From NCBI RefSeq assembly GCF_022869165.1, contig NZ_CP094929.1:434001-498000 (forward strand): DNA of 64,000 nt. The letters run 5' to 3'. Below the pieces are notes generated by a model that had not been told where the DNA came from, did no database searches, and saw nothing but the letters and a program-made list of their open reading frames with translations. Below, one piece after another: positions 55,479-63,957 of this stretch (position 1 is its first letter; the number at the start of each line of letters is the position of its first letter). A program made the position numbers and the translations under genes. The DNA comes from Sphaerochaeta associata (GTDB taxonomy: Bacteria; Spirochaetota; Spirochaetia; Sphaerochaetales; Sphaerochaetaceae).

Positions 55479-56690
55479 ATGATACCTGCCAAGTACATCT
55501 GCATGCATAGGGATGATGAGGTCGCCGTATTGGAATTCAATTCGGAGGACGGTTATCTTCTTCGTGTCTTGGAAATAAGAAATATACATTTGGTCCCCTA
55601 CCGGGCACACATCAACGTTGAAAATTTTGCTGCATGGTGGCGAGATCGGGCGGTTCCTAAGACCCAAGGCTATATCCTGGAGGTTTTGCGGCAATACAAT
55701 ATCCCAACCACTCAGAGCTTCTTGCTTAGGAATCTAGGGTTGAGCTTGAACGACCATTACTGGGTCAAGCCGCTTGAGAGTTCTCTGCATTGGGATGAGG
55801 TCAGTCTATTTTCCAACAATTTCAGCGAGAGTTTCTCAGTATTGCAGGACACCAACCGGTTCAGGTCCTTTTCGCCTTCTGCCTCTACAGGGGGTGATCT
55901 TCCAAAGAAATGGGTGATCAAGGGTGGAATACGATACCTCATAAAGGATAGTGTAGGGCTTTCTGTTCAACAAAGTTTGAATGAGGTGTTTGCGACAGCT
56001 ATTCACGCATCGCAGCAACAAAGTGGCAGGTATGTGCCTTATGAATTGATACAGGAGAAAACCAATGGTCGACTTGCCTGTTCGTGTGCCTGCTTTACTT
56101 CCAATGTTTTGGAGTTCATTCCCGCATGGGACTTGGTTGGCAGCGAATCCTTGGCCAAGAGCTCTCCTTTGTTTAGCCGGTTCATAGCCAAGGCAATTGA
56201 AGGTGGTTTGGGAGAGGATGTGGTGTATTCTTTTCTGGATTATCAGATTGTCACCGATTTCCTGCTTTCCAATGTCGACCGGCATTTGAATAACTTTGGT
56301 GTGCTAAGGGATACATATTCCTTGGATTTTGTTGGTATGGCTCCTATATTCGATTCAGGAAATTCAATGTTTTATCAGAATCCTCTTATGGCCAAGTCTG
56401 CAATAGAACTCTTGAAGTTGCAGACCCGTGGTTTTTTCACAACCGAACGACGACATGTCGAACATGTGAGAAATCTTGGCTGTGTCGATGTTTCTCTCTT
56501 GCCTATTGAAGAGGATGCGAAGCTTCTCTATGCGCAGGACAAGGTTCTTCATGCAACCGGGTATGACGCCATTATTGCTCAAGGATATCGCTGGAAAGTA
56601 GCATTTCTTGAGGAGCTGCAGAGTGGAGTCAGCTTTGGAACACTGTACCAGAGAATATGCTCAGAAGTAAGGAATGGGCGCATGTATTGA
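55479..56690 (+). CDS. HipA-like serine/threonine kinase, without a HipB partner
   Basis: 403 residues. DFLLSNVDRHLNNFGVLRD matches the HipA catalytic loop (Asp and Asn of D-x4-N) and APIFDSGNSMF the metal-binding D-x-G. YWVKPLES and ISNNF-like VSLFSNNFSES are seen in the shorter HipA-like proteins of Firmicutes and spirochaetes. The usual HipB antitoxin gene is not next to it on either side. GGGAG precedes the ATG by about 8 bases. The gene lies between the AraC regulator and the Fbp importer, with no clear link to either. Function unknown. Confidence 0.75.
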   Translation: MIPAKYICMHRDDEVAVLEFNSEDGYLLRVLEIRNIHLVPYRAHINVENFAAWWRDRAVPKTQGYILEVLRQYNIPTTQSFLLRNLGLSLNDHYWVKPLESSLHWDEVSLFSNNFSESFSVLQDTNRFRSFSPSASTGGDLPKKWVIKGGIRYLIKDSVGLSVQQSLNEVFATAIHASQQQSGRYVPYELIQEKTNGRLACSCACFTSNVLEFIPAWDLVGSESLAKSSPLFSRFIAKAIEGGLGEDVVYSFLDYQIVTDFLLSNVDRHLNNFGVLRDTYSLDFVGMAPIFDSGNSMFYQNPLMAKSAIELLKLQTRGFFTTERRHVEHVRNLGCVDVSLLPIEEDAKLLYAQDKVLHATGYDAIIAQGYRWKVAFLEELQSGVSFGTLYQRICSEVRNGRMY

Positions 56691-56761
56691 GTTTTCAGCT
56701 TTGAATGGTTTTCCCTTGTTTCACATTCCGTGCCCTATTTCAGACATGAAAACCTACAAAT

Positions 56762-56791
56762 TTGTTGCTGGTTTGCAAAAAATCGTATAAT
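56762..56791 (+). promoter_or_regulatory. Promoter of the Fbp-type importer operon
   Basis: TTGTTG (56762-56767), 18 bp, TATAAT (56786-56791). Transcription would start near 56798, leaving a leader of about 60 bases that contains a small GGGG-TTGT-CCCC hairpin at 56830-56841. Confidence 0.7.
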
Positions 56792-56857
56792 CGTTGACCG
56801 CCCTATGTGAGCATGATACCTTCAAGTGAGGGGTTGTCCCCGAAAAGGAAGGTTTGC

Positions 56858-57874
56858 ATGAAACACACACAACGTGCTTTGGGTTTTCTCTTGATTATGC
56901 TGCTTGTTCTCGGCTCAGTCTTTGCCGCCGGTTCGAAAGAAGCTGCAGCACCTGCCAGTACAGCCTTGGAGGACAAGGTCTCCATGTATGCCAGTATTAC
57001 CTCCATTGAGCCGATCATCGAAGCATTTACTGCCGATACCGGGGTTGCTGCAGAGAACACCCGACTATCGACTGCACGCTTTGTCTCCACCGTGCTCACC
57101 GAGTTCGAAGCCGGCAAGCTTGCCGCCGACGTACTGCAGGGACCGCTTCCGGTGCTGGAAATCCTCAAGGAACAGGGCGTGATCGCCGACTACGTCTCCC
57201 CGATGGGCGAGACCTATCCCGAGTGGGCGAGAAGGGACGGCATCTACCTCTTTGGCATTGAATATGTCGCACTCATCTACAACACCGAGCTCGTTGCTCC
57301 GGCCGATGTTCCCAAGCGCTATGAAGATTTGACCGATCCCAAGTGGAAGGATCAGATTGTCATGGCAAACCCTGCCAGCCATGCAACGACCATCAGCTGG
57401 CTCGTAGGTTTGAAGGAACATGTCTTTGCCACCGAGAAAGAGTGGTATGACTTCCTGCGCGGTCTTGCTGCCAACAACCCGATGTTCGTCGCATCCTTCA
57501 GCCCGACTCCCGCCCCGATCGAGAGCGGTGAGAAGAAAATCGGCATTTCGATGCCCAAGTACATCGTAACCAAAGCTCCGGCTCCGCTGGCGTGGGCACA
57601 GGTATCGCAGCCGATGCTCGGCAGCCCCCGAGCCATTGCCATCACCAAGGACGCCCCCCATCCCAACGCTGCGAAAGCATTCATGGAGTACTGGCTTTCC
57701 AACAAGGCCATGGGCATGCTGGCAAACGAAGTCGGCGAGTATGTGCTGACTCCGGGTGTCTACCCCCCGATCAAGGATATCGAGAAGGCTGAGGTCATCG
57801 CCATTCGCGAGCTTTCCGACGAGGAACTGGTGAAGTGGGGTGCTGAGTTCGAAAAGATTTTCGAAAAGAAATAA
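56858..57874 (+). CDS. ABC importer binding protein, FbpA (ferric iron / anion) type
   Basis: 338 residues from the ATG at 56858, after AAGGAAGG. Signal peptide MKHTQRALGFLLIMLLVLGSVFAAGSKEA. VSMYASITSIEPIIEAFTADTGV is the cluster D start, and WKDQIVMANPASHATTISWLVGL and the GSPRAIAITKDAPHPNAAKAFMEYWLS are typical of the FbpA/thiamine-like group. The ligand may be ferric iron or a small phosphonate or anion; the sequence alone does not decide. First gene of a three-gene operon. Confidence 0.9.
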   Translation: MKHTQRALGFLLIMLLVLGSVFAAGSKEAAAPASTALEDKVSMYASITSIEPIIEAFTADTGVAAENTRLSTARFVSTVLTEFEAGKLAADVLQGPLPVLEILKEQGVIADYVSPMGETYPEWARRDGIYLFGIEYVALIYNTELVAPADVPKRYEDLTDPKWKDQIVMANPASHATTISWLVGLKEHVFATEKEWYDFLRGLAANNPMFVASFSPTPAPIESGEKKIGISMPKYIVTKAPAPLAWAQVSQPMLGSPRAIAITKDAPHPNAAKAFMEYWLSNKAMGMLANEVGEYVLTPGVYPPIKDIEKAEVIAIRELSDEELVKWGAEFEKIFEKK

Positions 57875-57900
57875 CCGATACGGAAAGCAGGAAGAAGCGG

Positions 57901-58989
57901 ATGGAAATTCAGATCAGCGGCGTCAAGAAGTACTATCATTCCGAGGGGAAAATCATCAAGGCACTGGACGGGGTGAACCTCACCATTCCAGCGAATAAGA
58001 TTTTTACCCTGCTTGGTCCCAGCGGTTGTGGTAAAACCACGCTGCTTCGGAGCATTGTCGGCCTGGAAACCCCTGATGAAGGGGAGATTCGTATCGGGGA
58101 CACCATTGTGTGGTCAAGTGAGAAACGCATCGATGTCCCTACCGAGAAGCGGGGACTGGGTATGGTGTTCCAGACCTACGCAATCTGGCCGCACATGGAT
58201 GTATTCAACAATGTTGCCTATCCGCTTCAGAACATGAAGCTTCCCAAGGATGAGATCGTGCGCAGGGTCGAGAAGACCCTGCAGTTCGTCCAGCTTGAGG
58301 GCTTCGGTAGTCGTCCTGCAACCCGTCTTTCGGGCGGTCAGCAGCAGCGTGTCGCCCTTGCGAGGGCGCTCGTTGCCGAGCCCAAGGTCATTTTGTTCGA
58401 TGAGCCGCTCTCCAACCTTGATGCCAAGCTTCGTGAGGAGACCCGCAAGGAGCTGCGCAGCTTCCTCAGTGAGCTGCAGATTACCGCAGTGTATGTAACC
58501 CATGACCGCATTGAAGCGCTGGCTCTCAGCGACCAGATCGGTGTCATGCGGGCGGGCAATATTATTGAGATTGGAGACCCGAAGAAGATTTACTTCGACT
58601 CCGAGCATCAGTTTGTAGCCGATTTCATCGGTCGTTCCAACCTGCTTCCGGTGACCATCCAGGAGCAGGGGAAGGACTTCACCAAGGTTGTTTCCGCCAT
58701 TGGAACGTTCACCTGCAGCAAACGGGAGTTTCCTGCAGGCAGTGAGATTACCCTCTGTATCAGGCCGGAGTTCGTCGACCTGATCGATCCGGCGGATAAG
58801 GGGAAGCATCAGAATACCTTGACCGGAAGAATGCACACCATGGTGTTTGTCGGAGAGGTGTATGAGAGTGAGATCATGGTCGGCGATCAACTGATAATGG
58901 TGAAAGTCGATCCCGATTCGAAGGTGAAGGAAGGGGATGAGGTGGTGGTTTCCATCGCAGCAGAGCACTGTCTATTGGTAGCAAGGTAG
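57901..58989 (+). CDS. ABC importer ATPase, FbpC/PotA type
   Basis: 362 residues. Walker A GPSGCGKTT near residue 39, signature LSGGQQQRVALARAL near residue 141 and Walker B VILFDEPLSNLD near residue 162, then a C-terminal TOBE-like domain (NLLPVTIQEQGKDF onward). EFVDLID fits a regulatory domain with two OB folds. Follows the binding-protein gene by 26 bases and precedes the permease by 7. Confidence 0.95.
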   Translation: MEIQISGVKKYYHSEGKIIKALDGVNLTIPANKIFTLLGPSGCGKTTLLRSIVGLETPDEGEIRIGDTIVWSSEKRIDVPTEKRGLGMVFQTYAIWPHMDVFNNVAYPLQNMKLPKDEIVRRVEKTLQFVQLEGFGSRPATRLSGGQQQRVALARALVAEPKVILFDEPLSNLDAKLREETRKELRSFLSELQITAVYVTHDRIEALALSDQIGVMRAGNIIEIGDPKKIYFDSEHQFVADFIGRSNLLPVTIQEQGKDFTKVVSAIGTFTCSKREFPAGSEITLCIRPEFVDLIDPADKGKHQNTLTGRMHTMVFVGEVYESEIMVGDQLIMVKVDPDSKVKEGDEVVVSIAAEHCLLVAR

Positions 58990-58996
58990 GGCTTCT

Positions 58997-60679
58997 ATGG
59001 CAAAAACACGGCATACAAAGCTTACCTATCTATTGATTCTTATTCTCGTTCTGCTCACCATGGCCCCGGTGGTCATGTTGGTGATCGGAAGCTTTTCGAA
59101 AGGGCTGCGCAACGTAGGCGCCTTTACCTTCGACAAGTATATCTCCGTCTACACCGACCCCGCCTTGTTGGCGGTCCTTCTCAACACCGTGGTGTTCGTA
59201 GGCGGCTCTGCACTCTTTGCGACGGTTCTCTCACTTTTTCTGGCATACCTGAACAACCGGACGAACATCCATTGGAAGTTCTTGTTCAAGGTCCTTTCGG
59301 TAGTGCCGATGATGATCCCCCACGTATTGTTTGCCGTCAGTTGGGCGCTCTTGCTCAATCCCTCCAACGGGATTCTGAACCTGTGGCTTCAGCAGGCTTT
59401 TGGTTTGGCAAAGGCTCCTTTCAACATCTATTCTCTTCCGGGTATGATCATGGTGGAAGGCTTGCTGGACTTGCCGATTGCCTATCTGATCATCTCTCCC
59501 GCCATGGCCTCGTTTGACGTATCGCTTGAAGAATCCTCCAAGGTCTTCGGCGGAAGCAACATGAAGACACTCTTCAAGATCACCCTGCCTGTGTTACGTC
59601 CTGCCATCCTGGCCGCCTTCATTTTGTGCGTAGTGCGCTGTCTTGCCTCCTTTGCCGTTCCTTCGGTTTTGGGAATGCCAGGACGTGTATACGTTCTTGC
59701 GACCTACATCTACCGAACGGTCAACACAGGCTTTATCGCAGACTACGGCAAGGCTGCAGCAATCGGGATGAGCATTCTGGTACTCTCCATCTCCCTCATT
59801 TATGTCTACCGCTATTTCACCCGCAGCAGCGAGAAGTTCGTCACGGTCTCAAGCCGCGGCTTCAAACCGGTGGTAATCGAGCTCAAGAAGGCGAGGATTC
59901 CCTTGTTCATCGTCCTGCTGCTGGTCTCTTTCGTTTTGATCGTCCTTCCTGTTCTGGTCCTGCTCTATACCTCGTTCGTCCCGTATTCGATGGTCCCGAG
60001 CGCAAGAGCGTTCTCCATGATGAATCTTGAGCACTGGAAGACGGTCATGAAGGACCCGATTTCCCTGCTCTCCTTGAAGAACAGTCTGTTCCTCGGAATC
60101 GTGGGGGCGACCTTGGGTACGGTCCTTTCGCTTTTTGTCGCCTATGTCATCGTAAAGGTGAAGAGCAAGGCTGCTGGTGTGCTTGAGTCGCTTAGTTTCC
60201 TCTCCTTTTCCTTCCCTGGTATCGTCATCGGTATCGGGTTCATGTGGTTCTTCATCAAGACGCCGCTCTATGCAACCATCTGGGCTCTCTTGATCGGCTA
60301 CATCGCCACCTACCTGCCGTATGGCATTCGCCCGTTGACCAGTGCATTTGTGCAGATTCACAGCCACTTGGAGGAGTCCTCGGCTGTGTGTGGTGCAAGC
60401 CTGCTGACCACCATGCGACGCATCGTGGTCCCTCTCCTGGTTCCAGGCATTGTCTCCGGCTGGGTGTTGATGGCTACGATGTTCCTGCGCGAACTTTCCC
60501 TTTCGGTGGTGCTCTCCCGTCCTGGTACGGAGGTTCTGGCAGTTCAGATTCTTCGTTTCAGCGAGGATGGGCTGTGGGGCAGGCTCTCTGCCTTGGGAAT
60601 CATCATGATATTCTTCTCAACACTGTTGGTGGTGGCAGCCAACTTGGTGGGTAACCACTATAAGCCTGCTCATAACTAA
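58997..60679 (+). CDS. ABC importer permease, FbpB type (two permease halves fused)
   Basis: 560 residues with about twelve spans in two homologous halves. The first EAA-like loop is EESSKVFGGSNMKTLFKITLP and the second EESSAVCGASLLTTMRRIVVP. Fusion of the two domains in one chain is usual for this family. Completes the importer. A strong terminator follows. Confidence 0.94.
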   Translation: MAKTRHTKLTYLLILILVLLTMAPVVMLVIGSFSKGLRNVGAFTFDKYISVYTDPALLAVLLNTVVFVGGSALFATVLSLFLAYLNNRTNIHWKFLFKVLSVVPMMIPHVLFAVSWALLLNPSNGILNLWLQQAFGLAKAPFNIYSLPGMIMVEGLLDLPIAYLIISPAMASFDVSLEESSKVFGGSNMKTLFKITLPVLRPAILAAFILCVVRCLASFAVPSVLGMPGRVYVLATYIYRTVNTGFIADYGKAAAIGMSILVLSISLIYVYRYFTRSSEKFVTVSSRGFKPVVIELKKARIPLFIVLLLVSFVLIVLPVLVLLYTSFVPYSMVPSARAFSMMNLEHWKTVMKDPISLLSLKNSLFLGIVGATLGTVLSLFVAYVIVKVKSKAAGVLESLSFLSFSFPGIVIGIGFMWFFIKTPLYATIWALLIGYIATYLPYGIRPLTSAFVQIHSHLEESSAVCGASLLTTMRRIVVPLLVPGIVSGWVLMATMFLRELSLSVVLSRPGTEVLAVQILRFSEDGLWGRLSALGIIMIFFSTLLVVAANLVGNHYKPAHN

Positions 60680-60701
60680 GAACGTATATACTCAATACAG
60701 G

Positions 60702-60732
60702 CCCCTTCTTGCGGATGCAGGAAGGGGTTTTT
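60702..60732 (+). terminator. Rho-independent terminator after the Fbp-type operon
   Basis: CCCCTTC (60702-60708) pairs with GAAGGGG (60721-60727), loop of 12 bases, then TTTTT (60728-60732). Confidence 0.92.
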
Positions 60733-60819
60733 ACAATCAGGATACACAACTATCTGGGTGTCTCTGATCATTTCTTGAATAGGTATCACGAGAAGTGTCG
60801 GAAAATCACTTGAAATAAT

Positions 60820-60866
60820 CCGATAATACTAGCTTTATCGGATAATATCGGATAATATCAGATATG
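60820..60866 (+). promoter_or_regulatory. Operator-like repeats upstream of the AlbA_2 gene
   Basis: A palindrome CCGATAA (60820-60826) / TTATCGG (60835-60841) runs into three tandem 10-bp repeats, ATCGGATAAT twice (60837-60856) and a degenerate third (60857-60866). The 10-bp period puts every copy on the same face of the helix. The last repeat merges with the ribosome site (GGAGG), so a bound protein would block the gene directly. Confidence 0.75.
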
Positions 60867-60875
60867 GAGGATGCC

Positions 60876-62225
60876 ATGCGATATGAATCAATCGAGTCAA
60901 AAATCCTGGAATTTAAGGAACGGTTAGATGACTACTCCCGACTGCTGGAGACAGTCACAGCCTTCGCAAACACGCAGGGAGGAACAATCATCATCGGTAT
61001 CAGGGATAGTGATCGGCTGATTGTCGGTTTAGACAGGGACGATATTGAACGCTATAGCCAAGAACTACCTCAGGCTATCGTAGATGCCGTATCACCACAA
61101 ATTGCGGTAGACTTGTACGAACAGCATATCGGAGGGAAGACCTGTGTAACAATCCGTGTATTTCCAGGCCCGCAGAAACCTTATTTTCTGAAAAGAGTAG
61201 GGTATCCCCTTGGGGTGTTCATCCGTTTTGGCGCTCATAACAGGGTTGCTGATACCTATGCAATCGAGCAATTCTCCCAGAGCCGTAGTGGGGTACGGTA
61301 CGAACAGCAACCCTGTCCAGAGATTTCCTATGAGGATCTCTCGAAAGATTTGCTTGGGAATCTGTTCACCGACTATGACCAATCGATACTCATTGGAGCT
61401 GGATATGCTTTAGCAGAAGTATCGGGCAGGACCATCCCAAATGTTGCCGGAACGCTGTTATTCTACCCTAATCATCAAAAAATCATAGCAGAGTCAGGAA
61501 TTGCGGTAAGTGTCTATGCAGATGATGATAAACGGTATTTGATCAAGAAAGAGGATTTTTCTGGTGGGCTCATTCCCATGGTTGAGCAAGTGTACGCTTT
61601 CATCATGAGTCTTCTGGGCTCACACTATGAGCTGGATGGATTGGTCAAGCGTCCGGTAGCGTATGACATACCGCAAACTGCCATTCGTGAAGCACTTGTC
61701 AATACAGTGGCACATAGGGCTTACGACTATGAGGCTCCTACGCGGATTACTCTTTTTCCGGATAGGATTGAATTCTTGAATCCGGGTACGTTCTATGCTC
61801 CCATCAATCCAGAGAATCTCAAGGAAGGCCTTTCTCGATACCGAAATCCCTTGATTTCCGATGCCTTGAGGAAGAAAGGATATATGGAAAAGCAAGGTAT
61901 AGGTATCAACCTCATCATAGCAAGTTGCCTTGAAGCTGGTCTCGGGGAGCCTCAGTTCATCGAGCTTGAGCATCATGTGAAACTGGTCATGTTCAGAAGG
62001 CAATCAAGCGCCGATTATGTTTCTGATGCTCCAGAGTATCCCTACGACATTCCTGTCATGAAGCGATATTTCTCAGCAAAAGGATTCTTTTCCTCCAAGG
62101 AATTCGCCCAATACATTGGTAAATCACTATCTATGGCCAAGAAGGTACTGTTTGATTTACAACAGCAGAAGGTGGTTGAAATGGTTGGTAAAGGTCCTGC
62201 CACGAAGTATCGGTTTATCAACTAG
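60876..62225 (+). CDS. AlbA_2 / Schlafen-type putative DNA-binding ATPase
   Basis: 449 residues from the ATG at 60876, 5 bases after GGAGG; ATGs at 60864 and 60871 (other frame for the latter) are less likely. Residues ~1-150 are an AlbA_2 domain: ESKILEFKERLDDYSRLLETVTAFANTQGGTIIIGI. Then an HATPase_c_4-like region (DIPQTAIREALVNTVAHRAYDYEAPTRITLFPDRIEFLNPG) and a C-terminal winged-helix stretch (FFSSKEFAQYIGKSLSMAKKVLFDLQQQKVV). These proteins are common in accessory DNA as regulators and sometimes defence factors. It overlaps the opposing antitoxin gene by 4 bases. Confidence 0.85.
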   Translation: MRYESIESKILEFKERLDDYSRLLETVTAFANTQGGTIIIGIRDSDRLIVGLDRDDIERYSQELPQAIVDAVSPQIAVDLYEQHIGGKTCVTIRVFPGPQKPYFLKRVGYPLGVFIRFGAHNRVADTYAIEQFSQSRSGVRYEQQPCPEISYEDLSKDLLGNLFTDYDQSILIGAGYALAEVSGRTIPNVAGTLLFYPNHQKIIAESGIAVSVYADDDKRYLIKKEDFSGGLIPMVEQVYAFIMSLLGSHYELDGLVKRPVAYDIPQTAIREALVNTVAHRAYDYEAPTRITLFPDRIEFLNPGTFYAPINPENLKEGLSRYRNPLISDALRKKGYMEKQGIGINLIIASCLEAGLGEPQFIELEHHVKLVMFRRQSSADYVSDAPEYPYDIPVMKRYFSAKGFFSSKEFAQYIGKSLSMAKKVLFDLQQQKVVEMVGKGPATKYRFIN

Positions 62226-62590
62226 ATGAATCGGCCTGCAGGCACATCGAACAAGGATCCCAGCTTAAGGGCCATAGCCCTGCTTATGGGTTTGATCCCG
62301 TTCTCCATGTTGGATACAAACTGCTTGGAGATTCCCAGCTTGCTGCCAAGCTCGGTCTGATTCATATGGGCAAGCCTCCGGTAGAAACGCAAGTTGCCTC
62401 CTGGAGTCTCTTCGGCCTTCGACTCCTTGTACCAAGCCATTTCTTGAACTTCCATCAAGGTATCTTCTTCCTCCTCAAATTCTATATGCATATAGTTTTT
62501 ATATTCAGAGGAGAGAGAATCCAGAAGATGTTTAGGAATTTTCCCCGAGACAGTGAAATTAATAGGGGGCTTTTTCACGACTACCAACAT
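62222..62590 (-). CDS. XRE-family antitoxin
   Basis: 122 residues from the ATG at 62590 (MLVVVKKPPINFTVSGKIPKHLL), preceded by GGAGGT. The C-terminus is a Cro/C1 helix-turn-helix, FYRRLAHMNQTELGSKLGISKQFVSNMENGIKPISRAMALKLG. The N-terminal half has the form of antitoxins that wrap a RelE/HigB toxin. It starts 32 bases inside the end of the upstream toxin frame, the normal toxin-first arrangement. The toxin gene is broken by a stop codon, so this is an orphan antitoxin, perhaps still a repressor. Confidence 0.88.
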   Translation of the reverse strand: MLVVVKKPPINFTVSGKIPKHLLDSLSSEYKNYMHIEFEEEEDTLMEVQEMAWYKESKAEETPGGNLRFYRRLAHMNQTELGSKLGISKQFVSNMENGIKPISRAMALKLGSLFDVPAGRFI

Positions 62591-62807
62591 ATAGTACCTC
62601 CACAATCCATGTGTCTTTTTCACATCGCCAACATGCTACCCAATGATACGCAAGATGGCAATGATACGTTTATTTTCCCAATGCACTAAAATTATGATAC
62701 TTCGGTTGCACCGGGCCAGTCTCCTTAATATCGTCAATCAAATGCCGTAACGTTTCTTTGGCATTTTTTGGCATTTCCCTAATTACTTTGCTGAACTTGG
62801 ATGACAT
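62559..62807 (-). pseudogene. RelE/HigB-like toxin gene with an in-frame stop
   Basis: Read on the minus strand from the ATG at 62807 (MSSKFSKVIREMPKNAKETLRHLIDDIKETG) the frame meets TAA at codon 46 (62670-62672), then continues in the same frame for 36 codons to a second TAA at 62559-62561 with YHCHLAYHWVACWRCEKDTWIVEVLYVGSREKAPY. That second half, with its KYHCHL-type start and YVGSREKAPY end, is the conserved C-terminus of plasmid-maintenance toxins that pair with XRE antitoxins. A single change would restore about 81 residues. Either a natural knockout or a base-call error; the antitoxin is intact. Confidence 0.8.
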
Positions 62808-62997
62808 TTTTATGATGTAGTTCACACATAGATAGTACTATAAAATATATTACATTGCAAGTGATTTCCCATAGCTTGACATATACCCTCAGGGAATGTC
62901 TTTTTTCACATCCTAAGATGAAAGCATATTTATAAATTCCCTATCGAGTACTTATCAGAAAGAAAATTGATTCCTTACATTGCTAAGAGTTAATGTA
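62808..62997. other. AT-rich spacer between toxin remnant and nitrilase gene
   Basis: 190 bases, no coding frame. A TTGACA (62877-62882) is present on the + strand but there is no matching -10 or gene. The promoter of the toxin-antitoxin pair should lie near 62810-62870 on the minus strand, where TATAGTACTATC-like AT-rich sequence is seen; not assigned. Confidence 0.4.
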
Positions 62998-63957
62998 TCA
63001 TTCATAGTGGAATCTCACCGTTCTGGTATCCTCTTCCTTCCCTGTTTTCTCTGAGAGAGGGGAGTAGAGCTCGGGCCTGCGGGCCTTCATCCATCGTCTG
63101 CCATTGCTTGAGGGAAGCAATGAAGCATCCAACTCAGCAATAACCATATCCTGCTCGATCGCTTTTGACTCTGTAAGTATCTCTCCGTAGGGGTCGAGGA
63201 TCATGGCATTGCCGGTACGTACCTCATCGTCATCCCTTCCAACCCCGTTGCTGAAGATTAGGAACATGCCGTTGTCATGGGCACGGGAGGGAAGCCAGCG
63301 CATCAACCACTGTCGGCCCTTAGGGCCTTGGAACTCAGAGAGGAGCTCTGCTTCTTTTGTTGAACGCTCCTCCCACAGTGCAACATCGATTCGCTTCATA
63401 CCCTTCGGACTAGCAGAGTTGCACCCGCCTGTCTGGTGGGGGGCGAGCAGCACCTCAGCCCCCAGAAGGGCCGTGATGCGGGCATTCTCCACGATGTTGT
63501 TATCGTAGCAGGTAAGTACTCCCAACCTCACTCCCTCTGGAATGTCGAAGACGGTGTAGGAGGACCCGCTTTGCATATGGGCGCTGATGAAGGTATGCAG
63601 TTTTCTGTGTGTGTGGACAGTGCCGTCGCTGAGCGTCACGACATAGGAATTGTAGAGCTCGCCTTGCTCTGAAATTTCAATCAACCCCGCTCCGATGGTC
63701 ATGCCATATTGCAGGGAAAGACTCCTCAGATAGTGGACCGATGAACCGGATGGAACTGGTTCTGCAAGGTCTATGATCTCTTCTTTGCTGAGATTGCGCA
63801 CATGCCAGTAACCGGTGATGCACATCTCGGGAAAGACGATGAGGTTGACTCCTTTGTTTGCTGCCTGCTCTACAAAGTGTGTAATGGTCTTCAGGTTTGC
63901 CTGCTTGTCCCCCGCCTTATGCCGGAACTGTACGCTCGCTGCCTTGATGTTGTGCAT
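62998..63957 (-). CDS. Nitrilase-family carbon-nitrogen hydrolase
   Basis: 319 residues from the ATG at 63957 (MHNIKAASVQFRHKAGDKQANLK), after GGAGGA; the open frame continues to the window edge but the upstream part is not needed. The catalytic triad is visible: Glu in IVFPEMCITGYW, Lys in HRKLHTFI and Cys in GVLTCYDNNIVENAR. The family hydrolyses amides or nitriles, for example carbamoylputrescine or N-carbamoyl amino acids. Cytoplasmic. The neighbours on the left are the toxin-antitoxin remnant; the right neighbour is outside the window, so no pathway can be given. Confidence 0.9.
   Translation of the reverse strand: MHNIKAASVQFRHKAGDKQANLKTITHFVEQAANKGVNLIVFPEMCITGYWHVRNLSKEEIIDLAEPVPSGSSVHYLRSLSLQYGMTIGAGLIEISEQGELYNSYVVTLSDGTVHTHRKLHTFISAHMQSGSSYTVFDIPEGVRLGVLTCYDNNIVENARITALLGAEVLLAPHQTGGCNSASPKGMKRIDVALWEERSTKEAELLSEFQGPKGRQWLMRWLPSRAHDNGMFLIFSNGVGRDDDEVRTGNAMILDPYGEILTESKAIEQDMVIAELDASLLPSSNGRRWMKARRPELYSPLSEKTGKEEDTRTVRFHYE

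Noticed and set aside
62878-62906. Possible terminator GACAT...ATGTC followed by T6
   Set aside because: The inner stem would need a one-base loop, leaving only a 5-bp outer stem, and no + strand gene ends near it.
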